Origin: Fredinandcohnia onubensis
GTDB taxonomy: Bacteria > Bacillota > Bacilli > Bacillales > Bacillaceae_L
Assembly (NCBI RefSeq): GCF_002734285.1
Contig: NZ_NSEA01000015.1
Coordinates: forward strand, 121,034-185,033
Length of the DNA stretch: 64,000 nucleotides
Reading direction: 5' to 3'
Under the pieces are notes generated by a model. It had not been told where the DNA came from, did not search any database, and saw only the letters and a list, made by a program, of their open reading frames with translations. Positions 1 to 8,272 of this stretch are shown in pieces (position 1 is the stretch's first letter; every line of letters starts with the position of its first letter). A program made the position numbers and the translations under genes.

Positions 1-365
1 AAGCTGGTTAGATAGTTTATATTCTCAGTAATTCGTGTCGTATCAATGTTAATGCAAAGTGCGCCAATTACCTTTTTGTCCTGATTTCTAATTAACAAAG
101 TAGAAGATTTGATTAATCTACCATCATCGGTATGGAAATAATAATTTGCTGAATAATCATTCGTAAAATTTTGTGATAACAACACTTCTGTAATGAGATG
201 ATTAAAACTTTGTCCTACATTCCTTCCGGTTACATGGTTGTTAACCGTGTACACAACTGAACTTTGAGGCACTGTTAAATCATGCAGTACAACTTCGCAA
301 TCATTGCCAAATGTTTTAGCAATCAACTCTGCCACTGGAATGTACTGTTCAAGTATAGAATTCAT
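1..365 (-). CDS. YheO-like PAS/HTH transcriptional regulator (3' end cut by window edge)
   Basis: The reverse strand encodes an open frame from an ATG at 365 to the left edge (about 121 residues) with no stop. The N-terminus, with GNDCEVVLHDL and VYTVNNHVTGRN, reads like the YheO-type PAS domain (PAS_6) found in DauR-family regulators, which normally carry a C-terminal helix-turn-helix; that part lies outside the window. AAAGGA is 8 nt before the ATG, supporting the start. Regulators of this type often sit beside amino-acid or small-acid metabolism genes, which fits the M20 amidohydrolase and transporters that follow, but the target is unknown. Family confident; function inferred. Confidence 0.75.
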   Translation of the reverse strand, partial: MNSILEQYIPVAELIAKTFGNDCEVVLHDLTVPQSSVVYTVNNHVTGRNVGQSFNHLITEVLLSQNFTNDYSANYYFHTDDGRLIKSSTLLIRNQDKKVIGALCINIDTTRITENINYLTS

Positions 366-537
366 AAATAAATTCCTTTCCATAGGTCTATTCAACTAAA
401 ATATATATAAAATTTTATATAAAATCAATAACTTTTTATATGCGAATAAAATGAGTATTAACGCTCATTGTTTAAAAAAGTCATAAAACAATATAACTTT
501 CCCTATAATTTTTTATACAAAACACAAGAAGTGTATA

Positions 538-600
538 ATGGGACAGAGGGACAGGTCCCGTGTCCCACCTTCAAATTTGGTGGGTAACAGGGTCCTTTCC
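538..600. repeat. GGGACAG short palindromic repeat, copy 1
   Basis: The stretch contains GGGACAGAGGGACAGGTCC followed by a partial inverted copy (GGTCCCGTGTCCCACC) and can fold. A near-identical copy starts at 985 and a more diverged one at 15138. Repeats of this look are dispersed in many Firmicutes genomes; that they are REP/RAYT-like elements is inference. Confidence 0.7.
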
Positions 601-627
601 AAAACATAATAAAGAGGTGTGTATTTG

Positions 628-987
628 ATGGAGCAATTAATGTTTATTGAAACAGGAATGGGAATTGATGTTCATGGCCAGAACATTACGAAGGCAGCCG
701 TTCGTGCTGTGAAAAATGCAATTCATTTTAATTCAATGCCTGGAATTCGATCTGTACTACCGGGCAATAGTTTAGACAATATGGTCGTAAACGTAAAGCT
801 AGCGGTCCCTTGTGATAAAGAGGCTCTGGATATCGAGGCGGTTCAAGAGAGTATACCGTTTGGAAAAGTGTCAGTGGAAGTTATGGACGGTGGAATGCTA
901 ACAACAAGCGGAATCGTCATTGAGGAAAAAGGCGATCGAAACGATTTAATGTACATAGTAGTTGCTTCAGTCGAAGTTGGGTACTAA
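628..987 (+). CDS. Lin0512 family protein
   Basis: A protein of 119 residues, beginning MEQLMFIETGMGIDVHGQN, that resembles the small conserved Lin0512 family found in Listeria, Bacillus and other bacteria. No catalytic function is established for it. The ATG at 628 is chosen over an upstream in-frame GTG at 619 because the AGAGGTG ribosome binding site overlaps that GTG and lies 8 nt before 628. The gene stands alone and is bracketed on both sides by GGGACAG repeats in the same orientation, so it may be a small cassette. Family assignment is from memory of the sequence pattern. Confidence 0.75.
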   Translation: MEQLMFIETGMGIDVHGQNITKAAVRAVKNAIHFNSMPGIRSVLPGNSLDNMVVNVKLAVPCDKEALDIEAVQESIPFGKVSVEVMDGGMLTTSGIVIEEKGDRNDLMYIVVASVEVGY

Positions 988-1060
988 TGGGACAGAGGGA
1001 CAGGTCCTCTGTCCCAACCTCCCAAAAAAGTGGGACAAGGAACCTGTCCCTGCGACCCAA
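985..1060. repeat. GGGACAG short palindromic repeat, copy 2
   Basis: Starts at the stop codon of the Lin0512 gene with the same 19-base core as the copy at 538 and continues to GTGGGACAAGGAACCTGTCCC, giving two overlapping inverted repeats. It fills the gap between convergent genes and could also terminate transcription. Confidence 0.7.
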
Positions 1061-1066
1061 TCTCAC

Positions 1067-2596
1067 TTATATTCCAATTCCTTCACTTGCACCGTACTTT
1101 CTTTTGTGATTCTTAGATAATAGAAAAATAGTAATAATGAGTAAGACTAAGATTAATAGTAAAGTTAAAACACTGCCTGTAATACCGGCAACAATATACC
1201 CAATAAATGCAATTGATGCATTAAGGAGTGCATAAGGTAATTGTGTTTTCACGTGGTCAATATGGTCAGCACCCGCTCCTGTAGACGAAAGGATAGTCGT
1301 ATCGGAAATTGGTGAGCTATGATCTCCCATTATTCCACCCGAAAGTACAGCCCCGATACAAACTAATAAATGCGCATCTAATGTAACTGCCATAGGAATA
1401 GCGATTGGTAGCATGATAGCATAAGTTCCCCATGAAGAACCTGAAGCTAAAGACATTAACACGCCGACTAAGAATAACAGGGCTGGAATAATGAATGCAG
1501 GCACATTTCCATTCATTGCTTCCACAATAAAGTTTGCAGTACCCATTTCCTTCATCACTTTTCCAAGTGACCAAGCTAGGATTAGTGTAACTGCAACATA
1601 AACCATTTTTTGCATCCCAGTTGTGTAGATAGTAAAAATATCACTAAATTTTTTCAACTTGTATACAAGCATTAAAATGATAATTGTAATTGCGGCAAAC
1701 AAATATGCTGTACTTAAGGAAACTCTAAAATCATTTCCTGGTACTGGTTCAAATGGGAAACCATACGAAATCAATAAACCAAAAAGAGTAACAAATAATA
1801 CTAAAAGAGGTAACCAAACCAATATAGCATGTCGGTGTTCTGTACCTTCTTCGCTATTCTCTACTCTTCTTAATGGCTTAGATGTTGGCCAGTATAGTTC
1901 ACCAGTAGTTTGAACTCTGTGCTCAGCTTTTGCCATTGGCCCAAAATCTAATTTAGTAAGAGCGACTAATGGGACCATTACAACAGCTAATATCGCATAA
2001 AACTGAAAAGGAATAACCTGAACCAAAGTAGAAAATTCAGATGTCGTAATGTTTAAGGCCTCATATTCCTTTTGAATAAGCCCCATAATGTAAACGCCCC
2101 ATCCGATAAAAGGAACTAATACTGCAACAGGTGAGGAAGTTGAATCAATAATCCAAGCGAGCTTTTCTCTTGAAATTTTTGCCTTATCAAAGATTTTTTC
2201 AAAAACAGGGCCAACGATTAGCGGTGTACCCAGATCAGAGAAGAAAATGATAATTCCTCCGAACCAAGCAGAAATCTGCGCTTTAGCCTTAGTATTAATA
2301 AATTTAATCGTATTTGCTGCAAGTGCAGCTCCACCACCGGACTTTTCCATAAGCCCTACAAACCCGCCAATGAAGAATAATAATACGATAATAGCAGCAT
2401 TGTAGCCATCTGCTGCAAGTGGGAAAAAGTAATTCCCTATTGTCTCTGTTGTTGCCACAAGAGGATTTCCCCCGACAAGCATGAGCACTCCGATAAAAGT
2501 ACCAAAGAACAGAGACACTACCACATTTCTCGTAATAACTGCAAGAATGATTGCAATAATAGGTGGGAGTATTGATATCCAGCCCAAGTGTTCCAT
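1067..2596 (-). CDS. NhaC-type Na+/H+ antiporter family membrane protein
   Basis: A polytopic membrane protein of about 509 residues with roughly a dozen hydrophobic segments. It contains conserved-looking polar motifs inside membrane segments (FFSDLGTPLIVGPVFEK, SLASGSSWGTYAIMLPIA and GDHSSPISDTTILSSTGAG), the last two being typical of the NhaC / Na+-H+ antiporter superfamily. It probably exchanges Na+ or a carboxylate/amino acid for protons; specificity cannot be read. AGGAG lies 8 nt from the ATG at 2596, whereas the upstream in-frame ATG at 2602 is only about 2 nt from it, so 2596 is preferred. It is a single gene; the next gene in the same direction is separated by a terminator. Confidence 0.85.
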   Translation of the reverse strand: MEHLGWISILPPIIAIILAVITRNVVVSLFFGTFIGVLMLVGGNPLVATTETIGNYFFPLAADGYNAAIIVLLFFIGGFVGLMEKSGGGAALAANTIKFINTKAKAQISAWFGGIIIFFSDLGTPLIVGPVFEKIFDKAKISREKLAWIIDSTSSPVAVLVPFIGWGVYIMGLIQKEYEALNITTSEFSTLVQVIPFQFYAILAVVMVPLVALTKLDFGPMAKAEHRVQTTGELYWPTSKPLRRVENSEEGTEHRHAILVWLPLLVLFVTLFGLLISYGFPFEPVPGNDFRVSLSTAYLFAAITIIILMLVYKLKKFSDIFTIYTTGMQKMVYVAVTLILAWSLGKVMKEMGTANFIVEAMNGNVPAFIIPALLFLVGVLMSLASGSSWGTYAIMLPIAIPMAVTLDAHLLVCIGAVLSGGIMGDHSSPISDTTILSSTGAGADHIDHVKTQLPYALLNASIAFIGYIVAGITGSVLTLLLILVLLIITIFLLSKNHKRKYGASEGIGI

Positions 2597-2860
2597 AAAC
2601 ATTTCTCCTTCTAATAAATAAACTATTTTATTGCATAAATATAAGAGGGTAAATTTTTAGAATTCATCCTAAAGCTTGATTATAAAGAACACTTCTATTA
2701 AATGCAATAAACTATTTAAATATAATTTTTATAAATATACATTTTGTTATTATGTTTATAAAAAAGAAATTGATGCGGCCCTTCTGATACGGTCAAAACG
2801 GGTCAATCACATCAACTTAATTAAAAGGTTATTATTCTTGCAATCATATTTTACTTAAGA

Positions 2861-2896
2861 AAAAAACGAAGAGTTCAGATCACCTCTTCGTTTTCT
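2861..2896 (-). terminator. Intrinsic terminator after the M20 amidohydrolase
   Basis: Inverted repeat AACGAAGAG/CTCTTCGTT with a run of T on the reverse strand. The rest of the 372-base gap 2597-2974 is AT-rich and holds no convincing gene. Confidence 0.75.
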
Positions 2897-2974
2897 TGAT
2901 ATTAGCGTGATGTATAACCAGCATCTGCAGGGTATCACATGATTGATCCAAAAATTTGAGGGAGACCCCTCCCA

Positions 2975-4165
2975 CTATTTGTTTAGGTATGCCCACGCGT
3001 ATTGGGCATATAGTTCTGCCCCGGTGACCATAGCATCTTCGTCGATGTTGAATTTGCCGTGGTGGTGTGCCCATTGAGTGTCTTTTTCTGGATTTCCTGA
3101 TCCAACTAAAGCAAAGCAACCTGGTACTTCATCAAGGTAGAAACTGAAGTCTTCCCCGCCCATTGTTGGTTTTTCATCATATAGGGCTACTTCCCCAAAT
3201 GCCTCTGTGGCTACTTGTTGTACGAGTTTTGCACTTTCCTCACCATTAATGACCGCCTGTGTGCCACGAATATAGTCTACTTGAGCGCTTGCCCCGTAAA
3301 TTGACGCAACCTGTTCTGCGTACACACGAAGCTGCTTTTCGATATGATCACGGACTTCAGGATCAAAACAGCGAACAGTTCCTTCAATTACCGCATTTTC
3401 AGCAATTACATTAAAGCGCGTTCCCACTGTCATTTTTCCAACCGTTAATACAGCTGGTTTTTGAGGGTCGATCGTTCTTGAAACAACAGATTGAACATTC
3501 ATCACAAAGGATGAGGCAACAATTGCAGCATCAATGCAATCCTGTGGAATTGCCCCATGTCCCCCTCTTCCCTTGAATTTCACCGTGAAAATATCTGCTG
3601 ATGCGAACGAAGGCCCAGGGTTGCAGGACACTTTATTGGTTGGCATTTGTGACCAAATATGCATTCCAAATACATTATCGACTCCCTCAACCGCTCCTTG
3701 TTTCACCAACTCTAAAGCTCCTGTTGCCACTTCTTCAGCCGGTTGGAAAATCAAGCGGACATTCCCATGCAGTTCCTCTTTAATGTCATTCAATGCCTTC
3801 GCAGCAATGAGAAGCATTGCAGTATGAGAATCATGCCCACATGCATGCATTTTGCCTTTCGTTTTAGAGGCATATGGCAAATCCGAATTTAATTCTTCAA
3901 CGGATAAAGCGTCCATATCCGCTCTCAATGCGACAGTTTTTCCCGGCTTCCCACCCTTTATTTCTCCGATCACACCTGTTGGCTTTGTTTTATGGTTCTC
4001 GATTCCTAACTCATCGAGATATTGCGCTACGAACGCTGATGTATTGTACTCTTCCCAAGACAATTCAGGCTCACTATGCAATTTTCGACGGATAGCTGTC
4101 AATTCCTCACCATAGTCCGCGATTGCTTGTTTTATATGTTCATTTACCAAGATGTTCAACTCCAT
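2975..4165 (-). CDS. M20D-family amidohydrolase (N-acyl amino acid / hippurate hydrolase type)
   Basis: A 396-residue cytoplasmic metallo-hydrolase. Metal-ligand motifs of the M20D family are visible: HACGHDSH at about 107-114, the catalytic PAEE at 142-145, GMHIW at about 167-171 and a C-terminal GGEDFSFYL segment. Members remove acyl groups from amino acids or related conjugates; the substrate here is unknown. No strong ribosome binding site precedes the ATG, so the start is less certain than the family. It lies 39 bases after the membrane protein 4205-5401, so transporter and hydrolase are probably co-transcribed, suggesting import of an acylated amino acid or peptide-like compound followed by cleavage. 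Confidence 0.88.
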   Translation of the reverse strand: MELNILVNEHIKQAIADYGEELTAIRRKLHSEPELSWEEYNTSAFVAQYLDELGIENHKTKPTGVIGEIKGGKPGKTVALRADMDALSVEELNSDLPYASKTKGKMHACGHDSHTAMLLIAAKALNDIKEELHGNVRLIFQPAEEVATGALELVKQGAVEGVDNVFGMHIWSQMPTNKVSCNPGPSFASADIFTVKFKGRGGHGAIPQDCIDAAIVASSFVMNVQSVVSRTIDPQKPAVLTVGKMTVGTRFNVIAENAVIEGTVRCFDPEVRDHIEKQLRVYAEQVASIYGASAQVDYIRGTQAVINGEESAKLVQQVATEAFGEVALYDEKPTMGGEDFSFYLDEVPGCFALVGSGNPEKDTQWAHHHGKFNIDEDAMVTGAELYAQYAWAYLNK

Positions 4166-4204
4166 TTAAATCATTTTGTTGTGCGTTAAAAAAGCATGTA
4201 AACT

Positions 4205-5401
4205 TTATAAGAAAGATACAAAAATGCCAGCTAGAATAACAGAAACGATCGTAACTGTGATAAATCCACCGACCAGCATTGGCGGTAACATATGACTTGT
4301 TAATACTTCTCTTTCTTTTTCATCCTTTGTCAATGAGTTAATAACTTCATTTGTAATAATATAATCAGCTGGGAATCCGTATAGGGCTGTTAGTGATACA
4401 GCAAATGCCATGTGTTTGCTGACCTTTAGCAACTTACCTGCAATGAATGAAAAGATATACATCCCGATTACCCCTAATACAATACACCCGATAAGCGGTG
4501 TTATAATCTCAAGCATCATGCTAGGAGTTGCATGCTTTAATCCATCAAAAATGAAAAGCATTAGCCCCATAATTGCTAAACCAAATCCATTTGCCTTTTT
4601 CAATGAGTGTGTTTCAAGAAAACCAATACTCTTTCCGATAACTCCGAAAAGCAAGCATAGAACCAGTGCATTAACATTCACAATCGGTGCTAATAAAGTA
4701 GAAACCAAATATGCAAGGTAACCAACAACTGCTAATCTCAAAAACTTAAAATACTCTGTATTATATTTTTCTGGAATTTTATCAATCCACTTAGCCTTTG
4801 GAGCAGTTTCAGATGTTGCCGCAACTTCTGCTTTTACTTCTTCAACTTTTAAAAGCTGACCATTGCGATATTGCTGTAATAGTTTCTTACCTTCTTTTTT
4901 CAATACGATTGATGTTATAGGGTATCCTGCAAAACCTTGCATCACATAGATCACAATCGCAAAAACAGATAAACTTGTAAGTCCTGCATTCGCAGCCCCT
5001 TCTGACATGATTAATGCCGAAACTAGACCTCCAACTAAAGGCGGAATCGCTACAATGACTGTTTGCACTCCAAAAATGAGTGTTCCAATTCCAAAAAGAA
5101 TCGCGATAATTCCTAGAATACCAGATAAAGCTATTAAAATTGTTTTCCACTGTGCCACTAATTCTTTAAGTGATAATAATGTACCCATATTTACAATTAA
5201 TAGATACATCAACATCGTAGCTACAACAGATGGAATACCTGCTAATGCGACAATGTCTTGCGGAAAAAAAGTCCAATATCCTATTAAAAATAGGACCGCA
5301 CACACAAACACGGATGGTATCCATGCTTTTGTTTTTATAGAAATAAAGTCTCCGATAAAAAGTATGATAAGTAAAAGAACGAAAGCTAGCATTTGAGACA
5401 T
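4205..5401 (-). CDS. Polytopic membrane protein, probable transporter partner of the M20 hydrolase
   Basis: A 398-residue protein with about ten hydrophobic segments split by a hydrophilic loop near residues 180-220 (KKEGKKLLQQYR onward). I do not recognise the family with certainty; the architecture of two membrane halves, with short conserved-looking GGLVSALIMSEGAANAG and YGFPADYIITNE segments, suggests a secondary transporter. AAAGGGG is about 10 nt before the ATG. Its close spacing to the M20 amidohydrolase points to a joint role in uptake and hydrolysis. Function is inferred from context only. Confidence 0.6.
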   Translation of the reverse strand: MSQMLAFVLLLIILFIGDFISIKTKAWIPSVFVCAVLFLIGYWTFFPQDIVALAGIPSVVATMLMYLLIVNMGTLLSLKELVAQWKTILIALSGILGIIAILFGIGTLIFGVQTVIVAIPPLVGGLVSALIMSEGAANAGLTSLSVFAIVIYVMQGFAGYPITSIVLKKEGKKLLQQYRNGQLLKVEEVKAEVAATSETAPKAKWIDKIPEKYNTEYFKFLRLAVVGYLAYLVSTLLAPIVNVNALVLCLLFGVIGKSIGFLETHSLKKANGFGLAIMGLMLFIFDGLKHATPSMMLEIITPLIGCIVLGVIGMYIFSFIAGKLLKVSKHMAFAVSLTALYGFPADYIITNEVINSLTKDEKEREVLTSHMLPPMLVGGFITVTIVSVILAGIFVSFL

Positions 5402-5624
5402 TATATGTTCAACCCCTTTTTGCGTTAATTGTTATTATTTTTTAAATATAATAACATTTCGATAGTCAGAATAAAAGGTTTTTTTGAAATTGGTTGAAAT
5501 ATCAAGTAAATTGGAAATGTAAGTGTTTTATATCATGTCTGGTATTTAGCATATTTTGTTATATTAGTATAAAGATGACACTGTATTCTATAAAAGCAAA
5601 AAGCTAAGCACACTTATAATAGAA

Positions 5625-5904
5625 GTCGTCTATCTGATGAAGGACTTTACAAGCTTGCCCTCTGTACGTCCGGGACTTCATCCACCCGATGAAGGACTCT
5701 ACAGGCTCGGGCTACGCTCATTCGGGACCTCATACACTCGATGAAGGACTTTATGAGCTTGGGCTCCACTCGTTCGGGACTTCATCCGCCCTATGAAGGA
5801 CTTTACCGACTCGGGCTACGCTCGTTCGGGACTTCATCGACTTGATGAAGGACTCTACCAGCTCGCACTCCGCTCGTTCAGGTCTTCATCCAAAAATAGA
5901 CGAC
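5625..5904. repeat. Array of five 47-bp hairpin units at exact 52-bp period
   Basis: Units start at 5636, 5688, 5740, 5792 and 5844, exactly 52 bp apart. Each begins GATGAAGGACT (fourth unit TATGAAG), ends GGGACTTCATC or a close variant, and can form a stem of GATGAAG with CTTCATC; 5-bp spacers separate units. The array is bounded by a 9-bp inverted repeat, GTCGTCTAT at 5625-5633 and ATAGACGAC at 5896-5904. A period of 52 is not a multiple of three, so this is not a coding repeat. A related array occurs at 53711. The rest of the gap 5402-5986 is AT-rich with no gene seen. Confidence 0.9.
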
Positions 5905-5924
5905 TAAAGGCCCCTCTTTTTTGC

Positions 5925-5960
5925 AAAAAAAAAAAAGAGATTGGATATCGCCAATCTCTT
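5925..5960 (-). terminator. Intrinsic terminator after ydhK
   Basis: Perfect stem AAGAGATTGG/CCAATCTCTT at 5935-5960 followed on the reverse strand by twelve T residues. Confidence 0.9.
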
Positions 5961-5986
5961 AAATATGAACTGAATTTTAATGTTCA

Positions 5987-6607
5987 TTATTCAACAGGTG
6001 AAAGCTCATCTTCTATTACCCACTTATGATTTGTTATCTTTTCTCCTGTTTTTGTATCTGTGAAATCCACCATATAAACAGTCGTTTGTTCGGCTGTATC
6101 AATTGTTGCCTTAGCACCTTTCATACCTTCCATATGATCCGCAGTTAACACAACTTCATCACCTAGTTTATACGGTTCTTTACCTGCATTTTCAATTTCT
6201 TCATGAACCACCCATTTATGATTTTCTACTGGTTCACTACCATTTGTTGGAGTGTATGTAACCGAATAGACTGTTGTATTAAAGGCTCCTGAAACCGTTG
6301 CTTCTGCGCCATTCATCCCTGGCATATGATCTGCATGCATAATCACTTTACTACCAACTTGATAGGTAGGATTTTCTGCCTCCGCCAAACCTTCTGGAAC
6401 TTCACCAGAGCCTGAGTGATTCATGTCTGAATGATCCATTTCTCCATTAGAATCAGATTCTTCTTCGCCCATATCCATATTTTCATGAGTGTCAGATTCT
6501 GTATCTGTGTTTTCATTTGGTGTGGTTGCTTCATTACCTGTACATGCTGCTAAAAGGAAAACCAACAATAATGTAGCTAATCCTAACAATCTTTTTTTAT
6601 TTTTCAT
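5987..6607 (-). CDS. ydhK: YdhK/DUF1541-type lipoprotein
   Basis: A lipoprotein of about 206 residues. The lipobox is LLAAC, followed by an acidic, Met/His-rich linker with repeated MDH/MNH motifs, then two tandem copies of a DUF1541-type domain. Each copy carries KVIMHADHMPGMNGAEA or a close variant and ends in NHKWVV/NHKWVIE. Known YdhK proteins are surface lipoproteins often near copper or stress genes; His/Met richness suggests metal contact, but this is inference. The start at 6607 has AAAGGA 8 nt upstream; an upstream in-frame ATG is worse placed. A perfect 24-bp palindrome sits 84 nt upstream and may be its operator. Confidence 0.85.
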   Translation of the reverse strand: MKNKKRLLGLATLLLVFLLAACTGNEATTPNENTDTESDTHENMDMGEEESDSNGEMDHSDMNHSGSGEVPEGLAEAENPTYQVGSKVIMHADHMPGMNGAEATVSGAFNTTVYSVTYTPTNGSEPVENHKWVVHEEIENAGKEPYKLGDEVVLTADHMEGMKGAKATIDTAEQTTVYMVDFTDTKTGEKITNHKWVIEDELSPVE

Positions 6608-6690
6608 CATTACCATCCTTTCAAACTTATTTATCGTCCATATTAAATTATCAATAAATTGTGCAGATTCTATGCAAACATCATAGGGCT

Positions 6691-6714
6691 AATTTAGTAT
6701 TTTTATACTAAATT
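6691..6714. promoter_or_regulatory. Perfect 24-bp palindrome upstream of ydhK
   Basis: AATTTAGTAT-TTTT-ATACTAAATT lies between cstR and ydhK. It has no long T tract after it in the ydhK direction and may be an operator for ydhK rather than a terminator. Confidence 0.45.
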
Positions 6715-6725
6715 CCACAAAAGGA

Positions 6726-6750
6726 AAAAAGACCCATCCAGGTCTTTTAT
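6726..6750 (-). terminator. Intrinsic terminator at the end of the sulfur cluster
   Basis: AAAAGACC/GGTCTTTT hairpin with a T run on the reverse strand, overlapping the 3' end of cstR. It closes the 7-kb sulfur gene cluster. Confidence 0.8.
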
Positions 6751-7007
6751 CTGCTTCTAACAAGCAGTTCCACTGCTTCTTTAACTAATTCCTCTGTATT
6801 TTCCCCTTTTTCATCTGCATTTCGCACACATGAAACGAGGTTTGAACTAACAATTACACCAATTGTACGGTCGATTGCAGTTCTAGATGCGGATAACTGA
6901 GTTATAACATCCTTACAATCTTTATTTTCTTCCATCATACGTAAAATGCCGCGTAATTGCCCTTCGATACGTTTAATTCGATTTTTTATCTTTTCATCAT
7001 ATTCCAT
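6747..7007 (-). CDS. cstR: Persulfide-sensing transcriptional repressor CstR (CsoR family)
   Basis: An 86-residue all-helical DUF156 repressor. Cysteines fall at positions 31 and 60, the numbering of the persulfide-sensing pair of Staphylococcus aureus CstR, and the residue aligned with the copper-ligand histidine of CsoR is Asn56 (NLVSC rather than HLxxC). It is therefore expected to sense per/polysulfide rather than Cu(I); B. subtilis YrkD is the same type. GAGGGGG lies 7 nt before the ATG. It is the last gene of the sulfur cluster, 35 nt after the rhodanese-like gene. The seven ATACCCC-GGGTAT sites between 9409 and 13733 are the likely targets. Confidence 0.9.
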   Translation of the reverse strand: MEYDEKIKNRIKRIEGQLRGILRMMEENKDCKDVITQLSASRTAIDRTIGVIVSSNLVSCVRNADEKGENTEELVKEAVELLVRSR

Positions 7008-7042
7008 AAAAAGACCCCCTCTCTTACTGGTTTAATGTAACG

Positions 7043-7408
7043 TTATGTGACCGCATATTTACAGCAAAATTTACGAGAACCGATTATTGAATATCCACTT
7101 ACTAAAAAACCTTTACGTCTTAGTATTCGTATGGCAACATTTTTCTCAAGTCTTGTTAATGCCACGACATGAACCTTTTTATCAGGTATTTCATAACAAT
7201 ACCTTGTCAAATAGGCGACAGGAATATTAATAGAATTCTCGATTACATCTTTGTATGAAATATTATAGTCTCTTACATCTATAACCTCAATATTCGTTAA
7301 ATCAACTTTTAACACATCTTCGCAGTGTATTCCGATTATAGGAAAGTACCTTTTGTATAGTTCCCATACTATAAATAGTAGCAAAAGACTAAATAAAATC
7401 AAATGCAT
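7043..7408 (-). CDS. Membrane-anchored rhodanese-fold protein lacking the catalytic cysteine
   Basis: A 121-residue protein with an N-terminal hydrophobic helix (residues about 2-17) and a single rhodanese-like domain (IEVIDVRDYN, SINIPVAYL). The active-site loop that reads CxxGxR in working rhodaneses is ALTRLEKN, so no cysteine sits at the catalytic position; a pair of cysteines occurs at the extreme C-terminus (KFCCKYAVT). It is probably not a classical sulfurtransferase and may be a scaffold, or may use the terminal Cys pair. AAGGAGG is 5 nt before the ATG. It lies 30 nt downstream of the TauE exporter gene. Confidence 0.8.
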   Translation of the reverse strand: MHLILFSLLLLFIVWELYKRYFPIIGIHCEDVLKVDLTNIEVIDVRDYNISYKDVIENSINIPVAYLTRYCYEIPDKKVHVVALTRLEKNVAIRILRRKGFLVSGYSIIGSRKFCCKYAVT

Positions 7409-7438
7409 ACAAACCTCCTTCCTAAAAAGTTGGAATCA

Positions 7439-8215
7439 CTATAAAATATCCATCCAAATCTTCACTGCAGTTGCAGCGATTAAGATGGCCAGGATAATTT
7501 GTAACACCTTTGTATTCATCTTCTTCCCTGCAATGGCACCAAGCGGAGAGGCAATTAAACTTGCCACGATCATAATTACTGCTGGAACATATTCAATTTG
7601 TCCTGTTGTGATTTTTCCTACAGTAGAACCAATTGATGAAATAAATGTAATTGCAAGTGAAGAGGCGATTGTCATTCTGGTTGGAATTTTTAAGACAACG
7701 AGCATAATCGGTACAAGTAAAAATGCGCCGGCTGCTCCAACTATTCCAGCTCCAAGCCCTACGATAAAGGCAAGCGCCGCTGCTAGCCATTTATTAAACG
7801 TCACTTGATCAAACGGAACATCGTCAACATTCTTTTTCGGAATGAACATCATGATCGCAGCAATTAACGCTAACACACCATAGACAACGTTTATACCGCC
7901 CTCTGACATAAACTTAGATCCAAATCCCCCAACAAAACTACCGACTAAAATACTAATCCCCATATAGAGAATAAGTGATTTATTTAAATAACCGCCCTTA
8001 CGATAAGCCCAGACACCACCGATGGTCGCAAAAAACACTTGAACAGCACTGATACCTGACACTTCATGGGCACTGAAAGCTGCTAAACCAAATAAAGGTG
8101 GAATATATAATAGCATTGGATATTTAATGATAGATCCACCGATTCCTAACATTCCCGAGATATATGAACCAATAAAGCCAATTAAAAAGATTGTAATTAT
8201 AAATGCAAAATCCAT
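7439..8215 (-). CDS. TauE/SafE-family sulfite/thiosulfate exporter
   Basis: About 258 residues with eight or so membrane helices and the glycine-rich motifs of the TauE/SafE family ([20 protein letters not shown] near the start and [19 protein letters not shown] in the second half). In the S. aureus cst operon and the B. subtilis yrk cluster (yrkJ) this exporter removes sulfite or thiosulfate made from persulfide oxidation. The ATG at 8215 is chosen because GAGAGGGG is 7 nt upstream; an in-frame ATG at 8233 overlaps that site. It follows the persulfide-dioxygenase gene by 57 nt. Confidence 0.88.
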   Translation of the reverse strand: MDFAFIITIFLIGFIGSYISGMLGIGGSIIKYPMLLYIPPLFGLAAFSAHEVSGISAVQVFFATIGGVWAYRKGGYLNKSLILYMGISILVGSFVGGFGSKFMSEGGINVVYGVLALIAAIMMFIPKKNVDDVPFDQVTFNKWLAAALAFIVGLGAGIVGAAGAFLLVPIMLVVLKIPTRMTIASSLAITFISSIGSTVGKITTGQIEYVPAVIMIVASLIASPLGAIAGKKMNTKVLQIILAILIAATAVKIWMDIL

Positions 8216-8272
8216 CGTATTACCCCTCTCCATATAAAAGGGAACCCAATAATGGTTCCCTAGTAATATTCA

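Noticed and set aside
2676..2858. A 60-codon forward-strand gene between the NhaC-type and M20 genes
   Set aside because: AT-rich, no ribosome binding site, and composition typical of non-coding DNA.
5636..5890. CRISPR array
   Set aside because: Spacers are a constant 5 bp and the 47-bp units are themselves palindromic and variable in the centre; no cas genes are nearby.
6747..7007. Copper repressor CsoR
   Set aside because: The copper-ligand histidine position is Asn56 and the cysteines fit the CstR pattern (31 and 60); the neighbours are sulfur genes, not copper exporters.
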